A DNA stretch of 64,000 nt from Strongyloides papillosus (taxonomy: Eukaryota > Nematoda > Chromadorea > Rhabditida > Strongyloididae): contig SRSI01000055.1 of the NCBI GenBank assembly GCA_005656395.1, positions 372,001 to 436,000 on the forward strand, in the 5' to 3' direction. Shown piece after piece: positions 47,383 through 60,100 of this stretch. The position numbers and the translations under genes were made by a program. The notes beneath the pieces are model-generated. The model was given only the letters and a program-made list of their open reading frames with translations, ran no database searches and was not told the DNA's origin. Within the stretch, counting starts at the first letter, position 1; each line of letters starts with the position of its first letter.

Positions 47383-48607
47383 ATGTTGTCAATTCTAACA
47401 AATTCAAGAATGGAGATATCTTTTGAAAATTTCAGTGAATGGATATCTAAAGATTGCATGGATAATGATTATGAAGAATACTACGATAAACTTATATCTA
47501 AGTACAAATGTTTGGATAATATTGCTATAAGCGTATGTCTATTATTTTTTTAATTAATTTATTATTTATTTATTTTTTAGGAAATATTTGGTGAAGCATT
47601 TACAACACCTTTATGGGATTTCTATACATTAAATTATGATGGTACAGAAGTAACAAAAAAACATTTTCTAGAAAGAACACCATATCTATTCCTCGACACT
47701 CCTGATATTTATGTTGAAATATTCAAAGGCCCAAGAACATTCTTGAATGCATGTTTCTTTAGTGCTGGTGTTAAAATAGAGAATAATGATGAGGAGATTA
47801 TTGATGATATTGTTGCGAAGATGAATTTTTATAAAGATACATCTGAAAGCATATTACTATGGATAAAACAAAATTCTCCCAAGATATGTGATAGTTTAAA
47901 AAACTTTATTATAAGTAGAATCACCGATAGACAGATGGTATGTTTTCTAAAATTATAATTTCTCTAACACAAAACTTTTACAGGACTATTACTCAAACAT
48001 CAAATCAAAAGTACTGACACCTGTTCAGGTATTTTTGATAAAATCATCATTGAATATATTTTTAAACTCAAACAATTTCTTGATTGAAAGAGAAAACAAA
48101 AAAAACGATTGGTATGTATTAGATAATTTAACCTTGACCAACATAACAATTGATTGTCTTAAAAAATGGGCATTTAATTATGAAATGTCATTTGTTTTTA
48201 TCATCAAAATGGTAGATGATTCTATTTCTGTCTTCTCAATTTCTAAATATAACAATAATGAAATAGAAAAAAACTATAATAATATTTACCTTACCATATT
48301 AAATGTTAAGCCAAAGTATTATAAAATTATTGATAATGAGATTGTCGATGTCAACTCATTAGAAAAGATATTTGAAAATTACTTAAAGATAAAACATGAT
48401 TTTTCAAATGTAAGTGATGTGGAGGTATGGACAAATAAAAGAAAAAATGATATTAATGAATTGTATAGTGATATAGATGAAAAGGTTGTAAAGAAGATGT
48501 CTTTTGGTAAGAGATTACAAGATAAATTATCTGATGAAATTGTTATTTCAATTGCTGGTCGGTGTGGTAAGATGACTAGGAGAATTTCTAGTTCTGAGTG
48601 TGACTGA
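47383..48607 (+). CDS. Unrecognised three-exon protein
   Basis: Exons 47383-47532, 47581-47937 and 47984-48607 join in phase 0 with introns of 46-48 bp; 376 residues. No signal peptide or membrane helix. N-terminal 130 residues look globular (FENFSEWISKDC, FGEAFTTPLWDFYTLNYDG, LERTPYLFLDTPDIYVEIF); the middle is helical (FLIKSSLNIFLNSNNFLIE) and is followed by a beta-rich, Asn-rich segment. The last 60 residues are charged and end with a basic stretch (GRCGKMTRRISSSECD). Consistent phase and clean splice sites argue for a real gene. No family is recognised; probably a lineage-specific intracellular protein. Confidence 0.65.
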
Positions 48608-48753
48608 ACGAGGAAAGATTTAAATTTAAATATTTATTAAAACGACCGAGTAATTTACCTGCAAATGAAAAATTAAAATTTTCCTATTTTATGATTATAA
48701 ATAAAGGCTTTTTTGTAAAAAATTGTTGTAATTATTAATTTTTTGAATACTCA

Positions 48754-49688
48754 ATGGAAGACAATAATTATGAATGTCTTTTTAATGTTAATGATTTTGA
48801 TTGCAAAAAGAAATTACCATCAGATGACAAGACGTCAGAAACTAAAAAATTAACCACTAATACCAAAAACGGTAATGTAACACCACAAGGTTATAACCCT
48901 ATGGATTATTTCAAGCCAACAAATACTCCACCAAAAATAATTCTGAAATCAAATCCAACACAAACAACCACTGGAACACAGCCAATACAATCACCAATGG
49001 GAACAACTCAGAAACAAGCGTCAAATAGTCTACAATTAAAGGGAGGTTCAAATGATGGTGTACTTACACAGGAACAAATTGATCAAGTGGAAAAAATTCT
49101 CCCAAATGGTCAAAGAACAAGTTTATACATGTACTATTACAATTATTATTCAAAAGTAAGACCGGGAAGGAATCAGGAGTACTATGATAATCTAATTACC
49201 CAATATATGAAAATTTGTAAAGAGCGTTTATCAAGAATTAATGAGGAAAGACAATCTGCTGAGCACAGTAGGCGCTTGTTAATGGCAACAACTGATGTTG
49301 TGGTTGGACCTAAAATTTCAAAAAGGGAAGAGTTGACTGGAAATTTGTTTTACTGGTTTGGTATTAATAAAATTGATCGTGTTCTTAAATGGCATGATAC
49401 AGTAGCTGATAAAGATCAAAATGACTTCGATCAAGTTGATTTTATATGTTATAGAAGAAATGCTTTCTGTAAGTTTATACATAATTATTCATTTATAATA
49501 TACCTTTAGTACGTAAAAACTGGTGCTATGTCTCAAAGGATGGTTTCAAATACATACCAACATCATTTGAGGCACACTCAGTTATCATGGCATCCACAAA
49601 CCAAAATTCATTTTCACAATTCGCCTACAATTGCGGATACAAAGCAGCACCCAAAAGAATATTCCTCGAATACGTGACATCATCATAA
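48754..49688 (+). CDS. Unrecognised two-exon protein with low-complexity N-terminus
   Basis: Exons 48754-49468 and 49510-49688, 297 residues. Residues 25-115 are Thr/Gln/Pro-rich and look disordered (NPTQTTTGTQPIQSPMGTTQ). From about 120 a folded, basic domain begins (EQIDQVEKILPNGQRTSLYM, YYNYYSKVRPGRNQEYYDNL), then a helical part, and a C-terminal domain spans the exon join (DQVDFICYRRNAFLRKNWCY, PTSFEAHSVIMASTNQN). No signal peptide. It lies 147 bp after the previous gene on the same strand and is convergent, 190 bp away, with the ATPase beta gene. No family recognised. Confidence 0.65.
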
Positions 49689-49878
49689 CACACTTAATTA
49701 TAAACTTATTAAAATTATAGTATATTTTATTTATAATAATTCAATTTATACATTAACATTAAATGAGTAGATGCAAATAAATAATCAGATAAATAATTAT
49801 ATTGCTTTTATTTATTACATTCAAAGAAACACATAAATTTTAATGTATTTTCTATAATAATAATAGTAATTTTAATTA

Positions 49879-51065
49879 TTATTGATTTTTGATAATTTTG
49901 ATAACTACTTGGTTTTTCTTTTTATCAAATTTTTTGTGATCATTACCAGTATGTGCTATACATGTTATGCGGTATTCTGTATTTGGTTGGATGTCATAAA
50001 ATTGAATCATTTGGTATCCTTTATGAAAACCTTGGATATTAAAAAATGGGTAATATTTTCTATTTATTCCATTTTTATTACTATATGTAGCATTAATTGT
50101 ATTACTTCCACCAGTACAGGTGATTGGAATGTAATGGGTAGTATCAAAATCATGGAGATTATTCTCTTCCTTGTATGTTTCATCTAATTTTCCTGGTACC
50201 CAATTAAGATGATTATTAAGTGATAAGATAAAACATGGGTTACCATACTTGAATCCATAATCATGTTCATCAGTACAATCTGGAAGAATATCATTATACC
50301 TCTCCTCATTCAAACAAAACCGTTTTTCTTTTATTGATGTCTCATGAATATCCTTATTTGTATCACCAAAACTACATCTTCTACCATGCGATTTATCTTC
50401 ATATTTTGTTAAAAATTTCTTTATCTTCTCAAGGTATATTTGATAGGTTGATGGGTCAGATGAGTCAAATCTTACAAGATAGTTTTTTCCAGCAGGATCT
50501 TTTTCCATGGGTGTTGCAATTAGTTGTGGTTCATACCCATGGAATGATGATTCACCATGAATATGTGGTCGATTATTTTCTCTTGGTTTAAAGATACAAA
50601 ATACCACCCATGCAAAGAAGAAATACAAAGATATTAAAAATACATAATAAATAAAAATTTTTATTCCATCCTTCAGAGTTGTCCTAGCTTTTAATTGCTC
50701 TCTTTTCTTGATTTGCTTTTTTGTGATAGAATATTTATCTTTTTCTGCTGGTACATATTCACCAGTTTTAGGATTTAATTTAACTAACGAATGGTTTGTC
50801 GTAAAGTCTGTATCTTTACTAAATGAAACGTTTTTCTTCGCTGCATTATCTTTTTTATTTTTAAATAATGATTTAATTGAAGATTCTTTATCATTTGTCT
50901 AATAATATAATCAGGATTATAATTGTAGCATAAAATTACCTTTGATGGTTGTTTTGAACAAGATTTAACATCATCTTTCTTATTAGTGCTATTAGTACTA
51001 CCAATACCAACACCATCTTTTGACGTTGAAAAACTTTTCAGACTCGACGTTGTAGAGGAACTCAT
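49879..51065 (-). CDS. Na+/K+-ATPase beta subunit
   Basis: Exons 51065-50940 and 50898-49879, 41-bp intron; 381 residues. After a Ser/Thr/Lys-rich cytosolic N-terminus of about 110 residues, longer than the usual 30-60, comes one transmembrane helix (FIYYVFLISLYFFFAWVVF). The large ectodomain has six Cys in beta-subunit order (RRCSFGD, RFCLNE, LPDCTD, GNPCFILSLN, ITCTGG, ITCIAH), which form three disulfides in this family, the YGFKYGNPCFILSLNNHLNW block, a glycosylation site (NATYS) and the KYYPFF..QMIQF end. The beta subunit chaperones the alpha pump to the plasma membrane and tunes cation affinity. Nematodes have several such subunits; which one this is was not decided. Confidence 0.92.
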
Positions 51066-51859
51066 CACAAACCATAAAAAATTTTTCTACCCGAACACAA
51101 CATTTTTTTACACATTTTATAATAAAATATACAACAGATAACTATTTAAATTTCATAATATTTGAATAGTGAAATGCAAAATAAAAAATGAAAGAGATAC
51201 CTCACTTTATCTTATAAATTAATCATTTACCAAATCTATACTCTTTATCTAATACTTTAAAAAACACAGACACATTCAACATATATCTATATAATAAAAC
51301 TGATTAAAATCACAATAACGACCTCAATTGATGAAAAAGACAATGTTACAAAAATTTTCATTCCAAAAAACAGGTAGATCATTTGATTAGTACGTTCTTT
51401 ATGATTAATAAATTTTATTACAAAAATTCATTAATTTTTATTTGATTTTTTTATTATCAAACACATGCATTGTACAAGATCACTTTTTTACATATCATAC
51501 ACTACATAAATTCCAATCAAAGATTACGAAAATAAAAAAAAAGTATTAAAGATGTGTAGTATAAAGATAAACACCTAAAAATTTGTATTTGAAAATTAAT
51601 TAACAAATCTTTCCTTAATCTTTAAAATCACATTTTACATAATATGTATAAAATATAAGAATTTCAAAAGTGATGAATGACCTTTTCAATCATCTAATGG
51701 AATCTTACTTTCAATATTCCTCTTTTTTCCTTTCAACCACTTTAGATTAGGTGGATTTGTTGGTGGAACTGGTTTGGGATTTTTAAAAAGGACTATTTAA
51801 AGGGAGGTAGTAATTTTTAAATCACTATACTTTATTTTACACTTTCCTAGTGCTTTAAT
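51066..51859. promoter_or_regulatory. Shared intergenic region of the ATPase beta and collagen genes
   Basis: 794 bp between two divergent starts, so both promoters must lie here. A TTTAAAGGGAGGTAG stretch precedes the collagen ATG by about 45-60 bp. A less AT-rich patch (51,725-51,790) is noted but has no secured role. Confidence 0.45.
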
Positions 51860-52811
51860 ATGGAGATAGAAAATAAGGTAAAAGCCTACAGATTTGTGGC
51901 ATATTCAGCTATAACATTTTCCGTCGTTTCTATTATCAGTGTTTGCCTTACGTTACCATTGATATATAGTTATGTCAGTAGTGTTAAGCACCAGATGACT
52001 AATGAAATTAATCTTTGCCAGGTATGGTATATTGGTTTTTGTAAACTTATTTTGATAATCAATTTTGTAGGGATCTGCTAAAGATATATGGAATGAAGTT
52101 AAGGAATTAAAGAAGATGCCAATCATTTTCGCTAATCGTACATCTCGTCAAGCTGGATATGGCATGGATACCGAAGAGCTTTCACCAAAAGGAAAGTGTG
52201 AAGCATGTTGTTTACCAGGCAAACCAGGACCAGTTGGAGCACAAGGAAAACCAGGTAAACCAGGAAAACCTGGAGCACCAGGACTTCCAGGAGTACCAGG
52301 AAGACCACCATCTCAACCATGTGATGCCGTTACCCCACCACCATGTAAACCATGCCCAAGAGGTCCACCTGGCCCACCAGGTTTAACTGGACCAGCAGGA
52401 GATCCAGGTGTTGAAGGATTACCAGGAAGACCAGGAATTGATGGACCACCAGGTGAGGCTGGACCAAAGGGACCACCAGGACCTCCAGGAGAACCAGGAT
52501 TAGTCGGTGAACCAGGACAACCAGGAGTACCAGCAATTGCTGAACCACTTGTCCCAGGAGAGCCAGGAGCACCAGGTGAACCAGGAGTACAAGGGCCACA
52601 AGGACCACCAGGAGCACCAGGCGAACCAGGAGCTAAAGGACCTCAAGGACCAAAGGGAATTCGTGGACCAGATGGACCACCAGGAGCTGAAGGAAAACCA
52701 GGTTCACCAGGGCCTCAAGGACCACAAGGACCACCAGGAGAGAAAGGTATCTGTCCAAAATACTGTGCTCTTGACGGAGGAATCTTCTTCGAAGATGGAA
52801 CAAGACGTTAA
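51860..52811 (+). CDS. Cuticle collagen
   Basis: Exons 51860-52021 and 52071-52811, 300 residues. The N-terminus has a membrane-spanning segment ([20 protein letters not shown]) and a subtilisin-type processing site ([11 protein letters not shown]), the usual plan of nematode cuticle collagens. Gly-X-Y blocks follow: a short one after [11 protein letters not shown], a break with [10 protein letters not shown], then the main domain with a short interruption at [14 protein letters not shown]. The end is [20 protein letters not shown]. Cys pairs on each side of the triple helix are the sites for interchain bonds. The protein is secreted by the hypodermis and crosslinked into the cuticle. Codon use is richer in GC (GGA, CCA) than in the neighbours, as is normal for collagens. 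Confidence 0.95.
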
Positions 52812-53137
52812 TTTAATTTTCCTACCCTACTTTTTGTCATGTATCATATTGAAAAAGTAAAGTAAAAAATTTTTACAATAAAATTTTTATTGAATTTATA
52901 TTAAAATAACTAGAACTTTTAAAGGTATAATAAAAGTGTCGGTAATCATAGTGAAAGTCTATTTTAGTAACTTGCAAAAATGTCATTAAATTATAATTAG
53001 ACTTTCAAAAAAATCACATAATTACGTGTATAGAAAAATATTACAGAGAAAAAAGTATCATTGAAGGTGATTTATATTCCACAATTAATTTCATACACAT
53101 ATATTATATAAGATTTCTTAATTATTATAGATATAAA
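52812..53137. other. Intergenic, no gene seen
   Basis: Convergent spacer with AATAAA-type signals (52,879) for the collagen 3' end. Confidence 0.5.
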
Positions 53138-53512
53138 TCATCCCGGTAGATTTGGGAATAAATTTGAACCATAACCATATAATTGTCCTCCACTCCTCCC
53201 AGAGATACCAGTACCAAGGCCAAAGTTTCTTTGATACGCAAAACTTCCAACGCCATACTCAACACCTATTCCGTGGAATATACTAACATCTGTTAATCCT
53301 TGAACAGGTGGATCTCCTGGAACTGGAGTATCATCATCTTCTAAAGGGTATTGTGAATACCATCTTTTTAACGTGTCATCAGAAGTACTCTTAGAAGATG
53401 GATTTGATGGATTACTAATATATTTAAATTTTAGATTGCTTTTACGATTTTTATTTTCAAGATCAATAAGAGATAATGCATTAATAACTGAAAGATAAAT
53501 TAAGTAAAACAT
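53138..53512 (-). CDS. Small secreted Gly/Tyr-rich protein
   Basis: Single exon, 124 residues. Signal peptide MFYLIYLSVINALSLI; then a Lys/Asn/Ser-rich part with a dibasic RKSNLKFK, an acidic-Pro stretch (PLEDDDTPVPGDPPVQG), and a Gly/Tyr/Phe-rich C-terminus (FAYQRNFGLGTGISGRSGGQ). No cysteine. It could be a cuticle or secreted structural protein, or a peptide precursor; neither is proven. Confidence 0.6.
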   Translation of the reverse strand: MFYLIYLSVINALSLIDLENKNRKSNLKFKYISNPSNPSSKSTSDDTLKRWYSQYPLEDDDTPVPGDPPVQGLTDVSIFHGIGVEYGVGSFAYQRNFGLGTGISGRSGGQLYGYGSNLFPNLPG

Positions 53513-53699
53513 GATTAATTAAATAATTACCTTGGAAGATGGAAAATAAATATATAATGAAGTATAATGCAGGAGACATGTGGTAAACAACTATAGTTTT
53601 GTGTGAAAAAAGTTAATAACATAATATAAATCAATATTTATATTAATTAATTAGTGATCAAAAATAGGTTTACTAATATAGAAGTGATGGAAAGAAAAA

Positions 53700-53825
53700 A
53701 AGGAGATTGAACTCAGAAGGAAGGCAGCATAGACCGGGTTATTTCAACAGCGAATGCTTTCTGATTTTTTTGCCACAGTCTTTCTATCATTGTCCAAGGG
53801 GTGCGAACACCCGTAATGTTAGTTT
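53700..53825. ncRNA. Candidate structured RNA locus
   Basis: A GC-rich island in very AT-rich DNA. On the plus strand it has GGGGTGCGAACACCCG, able to form a five-pair stem with a small loop, and about 50 bp before it GATTTTTTTG, like an Sm-protein binding site. It does not match the conserved parts of U1, U2, U4, U5, U6 or the tRNA pattern as I can recall them. No open frame spans it. Strand is unsettled. Confidence 0.3.
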
Positions 53826-55649
53826 ATAAATTACAAGGTTTTAACTTTGCAATCAAAACTAACACAGTACGTAACTCCTATTACTATTTACCATTGATTT
53901 TATCAGTTATACTGAAATAAAAATAACCTTCTCTTATACAAATAAATTATTTTTAACATAATTATAATCTACATAACGTCAGAGAAAGTAATAATTTATG
54001 ATAATTATATCAAAATTGATGTTTATTTTAAGAAAAATATTTTTCTTTTACTATGCGTGAATAAATTTTTAAATGTCATTCATGTAAATGTAAAAATTAG
54101 TTTTCATTAAATTTATCTAGTTACTAAGATATGATAAATAAGTTTTCTAATCTTACTTTTTCTTTAAATCGAGTTATAATCAGGTATTTTAAACAATTAA
54201 TTTACTTATGTTACAAATATTTTGTTTTTGTTGGTTAATTCTTTATATCTAAGTGATAATTAAGGTAATTTGTTGTTTTAGTTGAGTGATAGAAATTTTT
54301 ATGGATATTTTTTTGTTACCATTGACTAGAGGATATCTGTTAAAAAACTTAGGTATTTCCGTGTTTTGATTGCTCCCTATCCACCATGAAATATCTCTTA
54401 ATCAGTTGAACAGATTAATGTGCTATTGAGAAGTAAACAATAAATATTTTGATGCAATTTAGCTATTCAAAGAGATTTATGACATTTGGACATTACTTTT
54501 AATTTAATATTTTCGTATATATATTATAAAGTTACATGAGCAATTGGATTGTTAACCCAACCAGAATTCATATTATTATATCTTTATCATAGATTTGACA
54601 AATAATATAATATATTTCTTACTTGTTTTTTTTCTCAGCAAAATAATAATAATTTTTCTCAAAAAAGTTTGTTTTCCACTTTTTATATAATTAAAAAAAT
54701 ATTGTACAGTGAAAGATATAAGTTAAATGTGTGAAAAATATTTCTATTGTTATAAATTCTTTAAAAAACCCACATGAAGTTAGAAAAAAAATAATAGAAG
54801 ACAAACAAAAAGGAGATGTTTAATTAATAGTAGCTTAGTAAATTGTAGCCATTGTTTTAAGGCTACAAATTACTATTTATATTTTGATATGTCTAGTTTA
54901 AAATTAGAAAGTATTTTTTTCTTTTAGAAATGAAAGTCTTGAACAAAGAGACGTGAAAGGTTGACACTTGAAACATTAGAAGTTAAATCTTTAAGTTATT
55001 AGCACAAAATACACAGCACAAGGATTGAATCTTTAATTACACCATAATTAATTCAATAATGTCTTTCCCCTAAAGTTGAAATTTAAACTTTTTACTCTTA
55101 ATATCCTAAAGATAAACTTTTCAAAATCTTTATACTAATTATTTAAAATTATATTTATCCTAATTTACACTAATATGAGAAAAAAGTTATTCTATAATAC
55201 ATTAGACATAACTACAAATTAATTTAACATAAACAGAGAATTAACTTTGTTTACCACATGGAGGTGCTATTTTTAAATTTACTTACCATACCTAAAGTAA
55301 ATGCTCATGCTTTTTTTAAGCAAAATTTGACCTTTCGTTTACATAAAGCATTTGTAAAAATTAGTACAAATTTTTGTCTCCCATATTGATTTTTAATATT
55401 AATTTTTTTCTTCATTTTTTTAATTATTCATTTACAAAGTACATTATTTAAAGGATATAAATTTTTAATGTATTCTAGTTTTGAGTATAAACAGACTTCA
55501 ATTATTAATAAACTAATTGAGGAAGAGAATGTTTGAAGAATGAAAATATTATTGGGAACTTTTTATTACCAATAGATGTTTGAACTTATCAATTTTAAAA
55601 TAACATTTGTTTTACTGCTTTATATAAAAAGTATGTTTCAATGTTTATG
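53826..55649. other. Intergenic, no gene seen
   Basis: AT-rich. Nothing coding on either strand beyond short chance frames. Confidence 0.55.
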
Positions 55650-56770
55650 TTAGATTACTGTCTTCATAGTAATGTGATTTGGGTTCGTAGAAGTATGTCT
55701 TGCTTTTGATTTCTCATTCACCCCGATAATTACTACTATATTTTTTTGACAAAAGAAAAATCGTAATAATTCTTTTTGAATTGACTTATTAAAAATTATG
55801 TAGATACAAGAAATGAATCCATGCGTAAATATCCACGCTATGTGTCCTAGACAAATTTTTAATAGGCTAATTAATTGAAAAAAACTTACCGACGATAACA
55901 AGAAATGGACTATCATTATATTGAACGTAAATGTAAAATATAGCTGCACCAAAATTTAGAGTACACAAAATAGATGATTGTAGGAGTAAACTCTTTTGTA
56001 GCTTTGTAATTTTGAATTTTCCTCCCGTTTTAAACTTTAACATAACACTAATACAAAAATATGAGTACAATGAGGTTAGAAGGATAACAACTAAAAAATT
56101 ATTTGCTACATGAGGGTAATTTGTATAGTCATGATAAGGTTTATAACCAGTCAAATTCGTCCCATAATACGGATCATAATACCATCCGTAAGTTTTTGAG
56201 GAAAAAAACATTGGCCCATTAAGGGTACCAATGAAAAAACCATAACACAATGATAATCCCATCCATATATATGCTTTGTAACCATGAAATAATAAAGTAT
56301 TAATTCTAGGCTTAACGATTTCAAGACACCTATTAAAAGCCATAAATACGCACATACTACAGCATGATGCCCAGCCACTTATACTTATCATTCCTATTAT
56401 CCATGATAATCTCTAAAAAATTTATAAAAAAAATTATCATAACTTTAAAATTATACCATACCGGATAATTACAAAATACAGCACCTTTTATAGCCATGAT
56501 ACCACTAAAAGTTGAACACCCAATCAAACAAATCTCGTCTACTATAAAAAGTTGAAACATAAACTTATAACATGTCAATTTCAAAAGGTCCCTCTTCAAA
56601 AACATAAAACCAATCGGGATGTAAAGAACCATAAAAAATGAACCACAAATTATATAAAGTAATCCATAAAAAAGAGATGGTTTACCTTCTTCCCACCATC
56701 TTTCTTCACTAAAAAACGAACAGTCATAGAATGTTCTGTAGGCATACTCAGAAGCAAATACTATTATCAT
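55650..56770 (-). CDS. Srt-class serpentine chemoreceptor
   Basis: Exons 56770-56462, 56412-55890 and 55846-55650, introns 43-49 bp, 342 residues. Seven helices can be placed; diagnostic features of class T are the region MAFNRCLEIVKPRINTLLF after TM3, FFSSKTYGWYYDPYYG in the second extracellular loop, and TM7 GHIAWIFTHGFISCIYIIFN with KSIQKELLRFFF after it. The last intron join skips a short frame with stops by using acceptor gtctag at 55,847, which restores TM7. The C-terminal tail is polar. Probably a sensory-neuron receptor; ligand unknown. Confidence 0.82.
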
Positions 56771-57175
56771 TTTACAACAAAACTTTTTAAAAAATATAAA
56801 ATACTAATTAAAAATGTCTTATTAAATATAAAAAAATTTTCATGAGAGATGTCTTGTCAATGAGGAACAAAAAAAAAGAATGTAAAAAAATATTTATATT
56901 ATTTCCAATTGTTTAATATTAAAATAATATATTTCATGTGAAAATTTTTTATTTATGTTAAGATAAATTAAGATTGGCATTTTTTATTAATGATAAAGAT
57001 TTTTATGGATATATAATTGTAAAAAATAATATTTATTAGTTGTTTCAAAGAATTATAAGGCTCCATTTAAGACGATTTGGATTGATTGATTGAAAAGCAT
57101 AATAATATCATTAGGAATGAATTGTTTTTTATACAGAAATACATTGTATATAAAATCTTATTTTTTTTATAGTTT
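56771..57175. other. Intergenic, no gene seen
   Basis: Upstream of the Srt receptor and 3' of the innexin; AT-rich. Confidence 0.5.
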
Positions 57176-60100
57176 TTATAAAGCATGTCCTGAGTTTGAG
57201 TTACTATTTAATTTAGGAGGTGAACTTTTTGTACTTACTCTCGTTATTAAATGTCCTTTCTCGGGAGTTTCGGGTCTTGATGGTGATGTTATTGTTACAA
57301 TTGTTGGTTTACTTGCTGATTGTGATTGATTTTGAGTGGTGATAACATCAGTTAATGGTATTGTACCACTTTTACTATCCTTGGGTCGGTGAATTCTTAT
57401 AGATCCCGTACTTCTATTTGATAGAAAACGACTCAATTTTTGGTGACTTGTTGTACGGTGAGGTGAAAGACTTGGATCACGTGAACCTGGTGAACCTTGA
57501 CGTTTTCTTATTGATTGTGTCCTGGCGAAATGTATTAATGACGAATCTTCATCTATTAAATTTTCCGGCCTCTGTGATAAATACCTCTTCCATAGTGCAT
57601 CCGTAATCTCTGTACAGTACATAACACCTGCATGTAATGCTATCATTCTTAACACTAATACACCATCTACTTTAATATATGTCTTAACAAAATGTTCTAC
57701 TTGCTTACGTTTTTCTTTCCTAAATAGCTCAGGCTTATCAGGATCTGATGTTAATTCCAGATGTCTTAATACAAATCTTAATCTATCTCTATGGAACATC
57801 GATACATTAAACCAATATAACGTATCAAATGTCGTTGCTACAAGTAATAATGAAAACCATAACCATATAAGTATAAAAATTTTTTCATTGAAAATATTAA
57901 TTACAAGTACACACTGTACTGAATGCCTTTGGGTATTACCTAATACTCTAACTTCAAAATCACATAATGTTACACGAGGGAAATTTCCTGATTCCATCCA
58001 TGTCCTACCAAATAACAAATCTCTAAGTACACCTAAACCATAAATATTATACTCATCAGTCTCTAAAAATTTGTTAACCAATATTAAATTAACCATAATA
58101 TTTGTAACATAAAATATTTTTGTTGCTAAATATAATCCAGTAACGTAACTTTCATAGTACCTCATATTAAAACATTTAAATACTCTATGTAATGTGTATT
58201 GTGTTCTAGAGGTAGCGGTATGTTGATATCTTAATGCTGCTTCTATATGTCTAGCAAGTGATTCTATTGTTCTTAATCTATACTCTGGTTCTATATTTTC
58301 TTTTTCTGTGGCCATTTGAACGATATCATTCATACGTATACCTGACTTATCACTCATTAATCTCCACATTAAACATGGAATGTAATATAGGAATGCTTCT
58401 ATTAGTAAAAAAAACGGCACCCATTGATAATATGATATCTGTCGGTATTCTCTCTCTGCAATGTCTTCTGGTATCTCTTGATCTATTGGTACCCAATAGG
58501 TATTCTGTGCCCAACAATACATTTCAGTGTATGCCTCCCATGATGCTGTAAATTGTGCTGGTACCCAACATTCAAGTGGTCGTCCTCCAAACTACAAATA
58601 AAAGTTTATTTTTTTGTAAAAAAATTATTATAAATACCTGTTTAAAAGATACTAAAACAGCCATCATTATTAAAAAACTTGAAGTATAAAAATAACTCAA
58701 TCTATCAACAAAATCATCATCCTTTCTGTAGTGCAAAAAGGATAATGCACTAAACATATTTTGGAGCACCATAGCTCCAACTTCTAAAACAGCTGCTTGT
58801 TGATAGTGGGAATCTCCACGTGTATTTCCTGTAAATAAGTTATTAGGTAAAGTAGAAAATAATTATAATTACTGTTAATTTTTTTAATGGGTTTAATATT
58901 TATTTTTAATTATTTTTATAATTTCATTATTTTAATGACCAATATCAATTCAATATATGGAGATAGGAGATTGATAGTTAAAATTTATAGACTTACGTCG
59001 GAGCATTCTTCTTTTATTTTTTTTACTATTATTTTTACACAATTTTATTTTTGTACAAATTTATATTAAATTTAAATGTTTTTTATCAAGAAAAAAAATA
59101 GAAAACAAAACAAATATTTTATGCTTTTGTGTAGTGAAATAAGTAATATATAATAAGAATTGTTGATTAAGTAATAGAAATTTATTAAGTGGATATTATC
59201 ATATTTAAAGATACTTTTCTTAACAAACATTTTGGTAAGTATAAAATTTTTTGACAGGTATGTGTCAATAATAGTCATAAGATATACAATGAGATAATCT
59301 TAATCAAAACAAATTACATAATAATATGCGAGAATTTTTATTGAGATATGAGGTTAGATAAAAGGAAAGTAGAGAAAAGATTTGTGAGATCTTACCTCGT
59401 CTCTGAAACCACCTTCTTCTATATAATGGTTTGTTTATTAATTTGTTCTTATCTAGATAGTTGGATCTATAGTACGGTTGAGCGGTAGATGGGGCAATGT
59501 AATCAGAACCAAAAAATATATTGTTATCTTTAGGTATCAATTTATTTCTTACAAAATATTTCCATAAATTGGCACCTAATGATAATGAGTTACTCCTAGG
59601 TGACCTACGATGCTTCTCCTCTTTTATTGTTGTAGTATTGTTCTCAATGTTTTTTTCTCGAATAGAAGGATGTCGTGAGAAGTGTTGAATATTGTTGTCT
59701 GAAGGTGTTGCTGGTGCACTTGAAGCGCTTCCGGTTCTGTATTCCGTTAACGTACTATCACTTAAATTAGGAACTTCCACTATATTTGAAATTAATTTAT
59801 AATAATCCTTTCCTATACTGAATGTTTTTTTTTCCTTTTCATTCATTTCTTAGAATATGCCTTATCAATATATATATATATATAGTATATTACGTACATA
59901 TATATATATAACTTAGGTTAAAAAAACAACAAACCAAAGTTTAACAAATACACATCAATTTATAGAAAATTAATTATTTAATGTCTAGTATAAAAAAACA
60001 TTACTTGTATATAAAAATAGTAAAACGTTATAAGTAAAATGTAGTGCACTTCTAAAATACGTGTTGTTTTTTTTAATAATTTAAGCAGAGTAATTGACAG

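Noticed and set aside
51688..51791. Minus-strand reading with a Pro/Lys-rich 34-residue peptide before the collagen
   Set aside because: A possible acceptor exists, but any upstream exon would overlap the collagen start, and the span is too short to support a gene.
52132..52860. Several long open frames on both strands over the collagen exon
   Set aside because: They are shadows of the Gly-X-Y repeat, giving Val/Leu- or Gln/His-rich peptides without structure.
59072..59278. Minus-strand 68-codon hydrophobic frame
   Set aside because: Lies inside the innexin intron, very AT-rich, no domain and no splice continuity.
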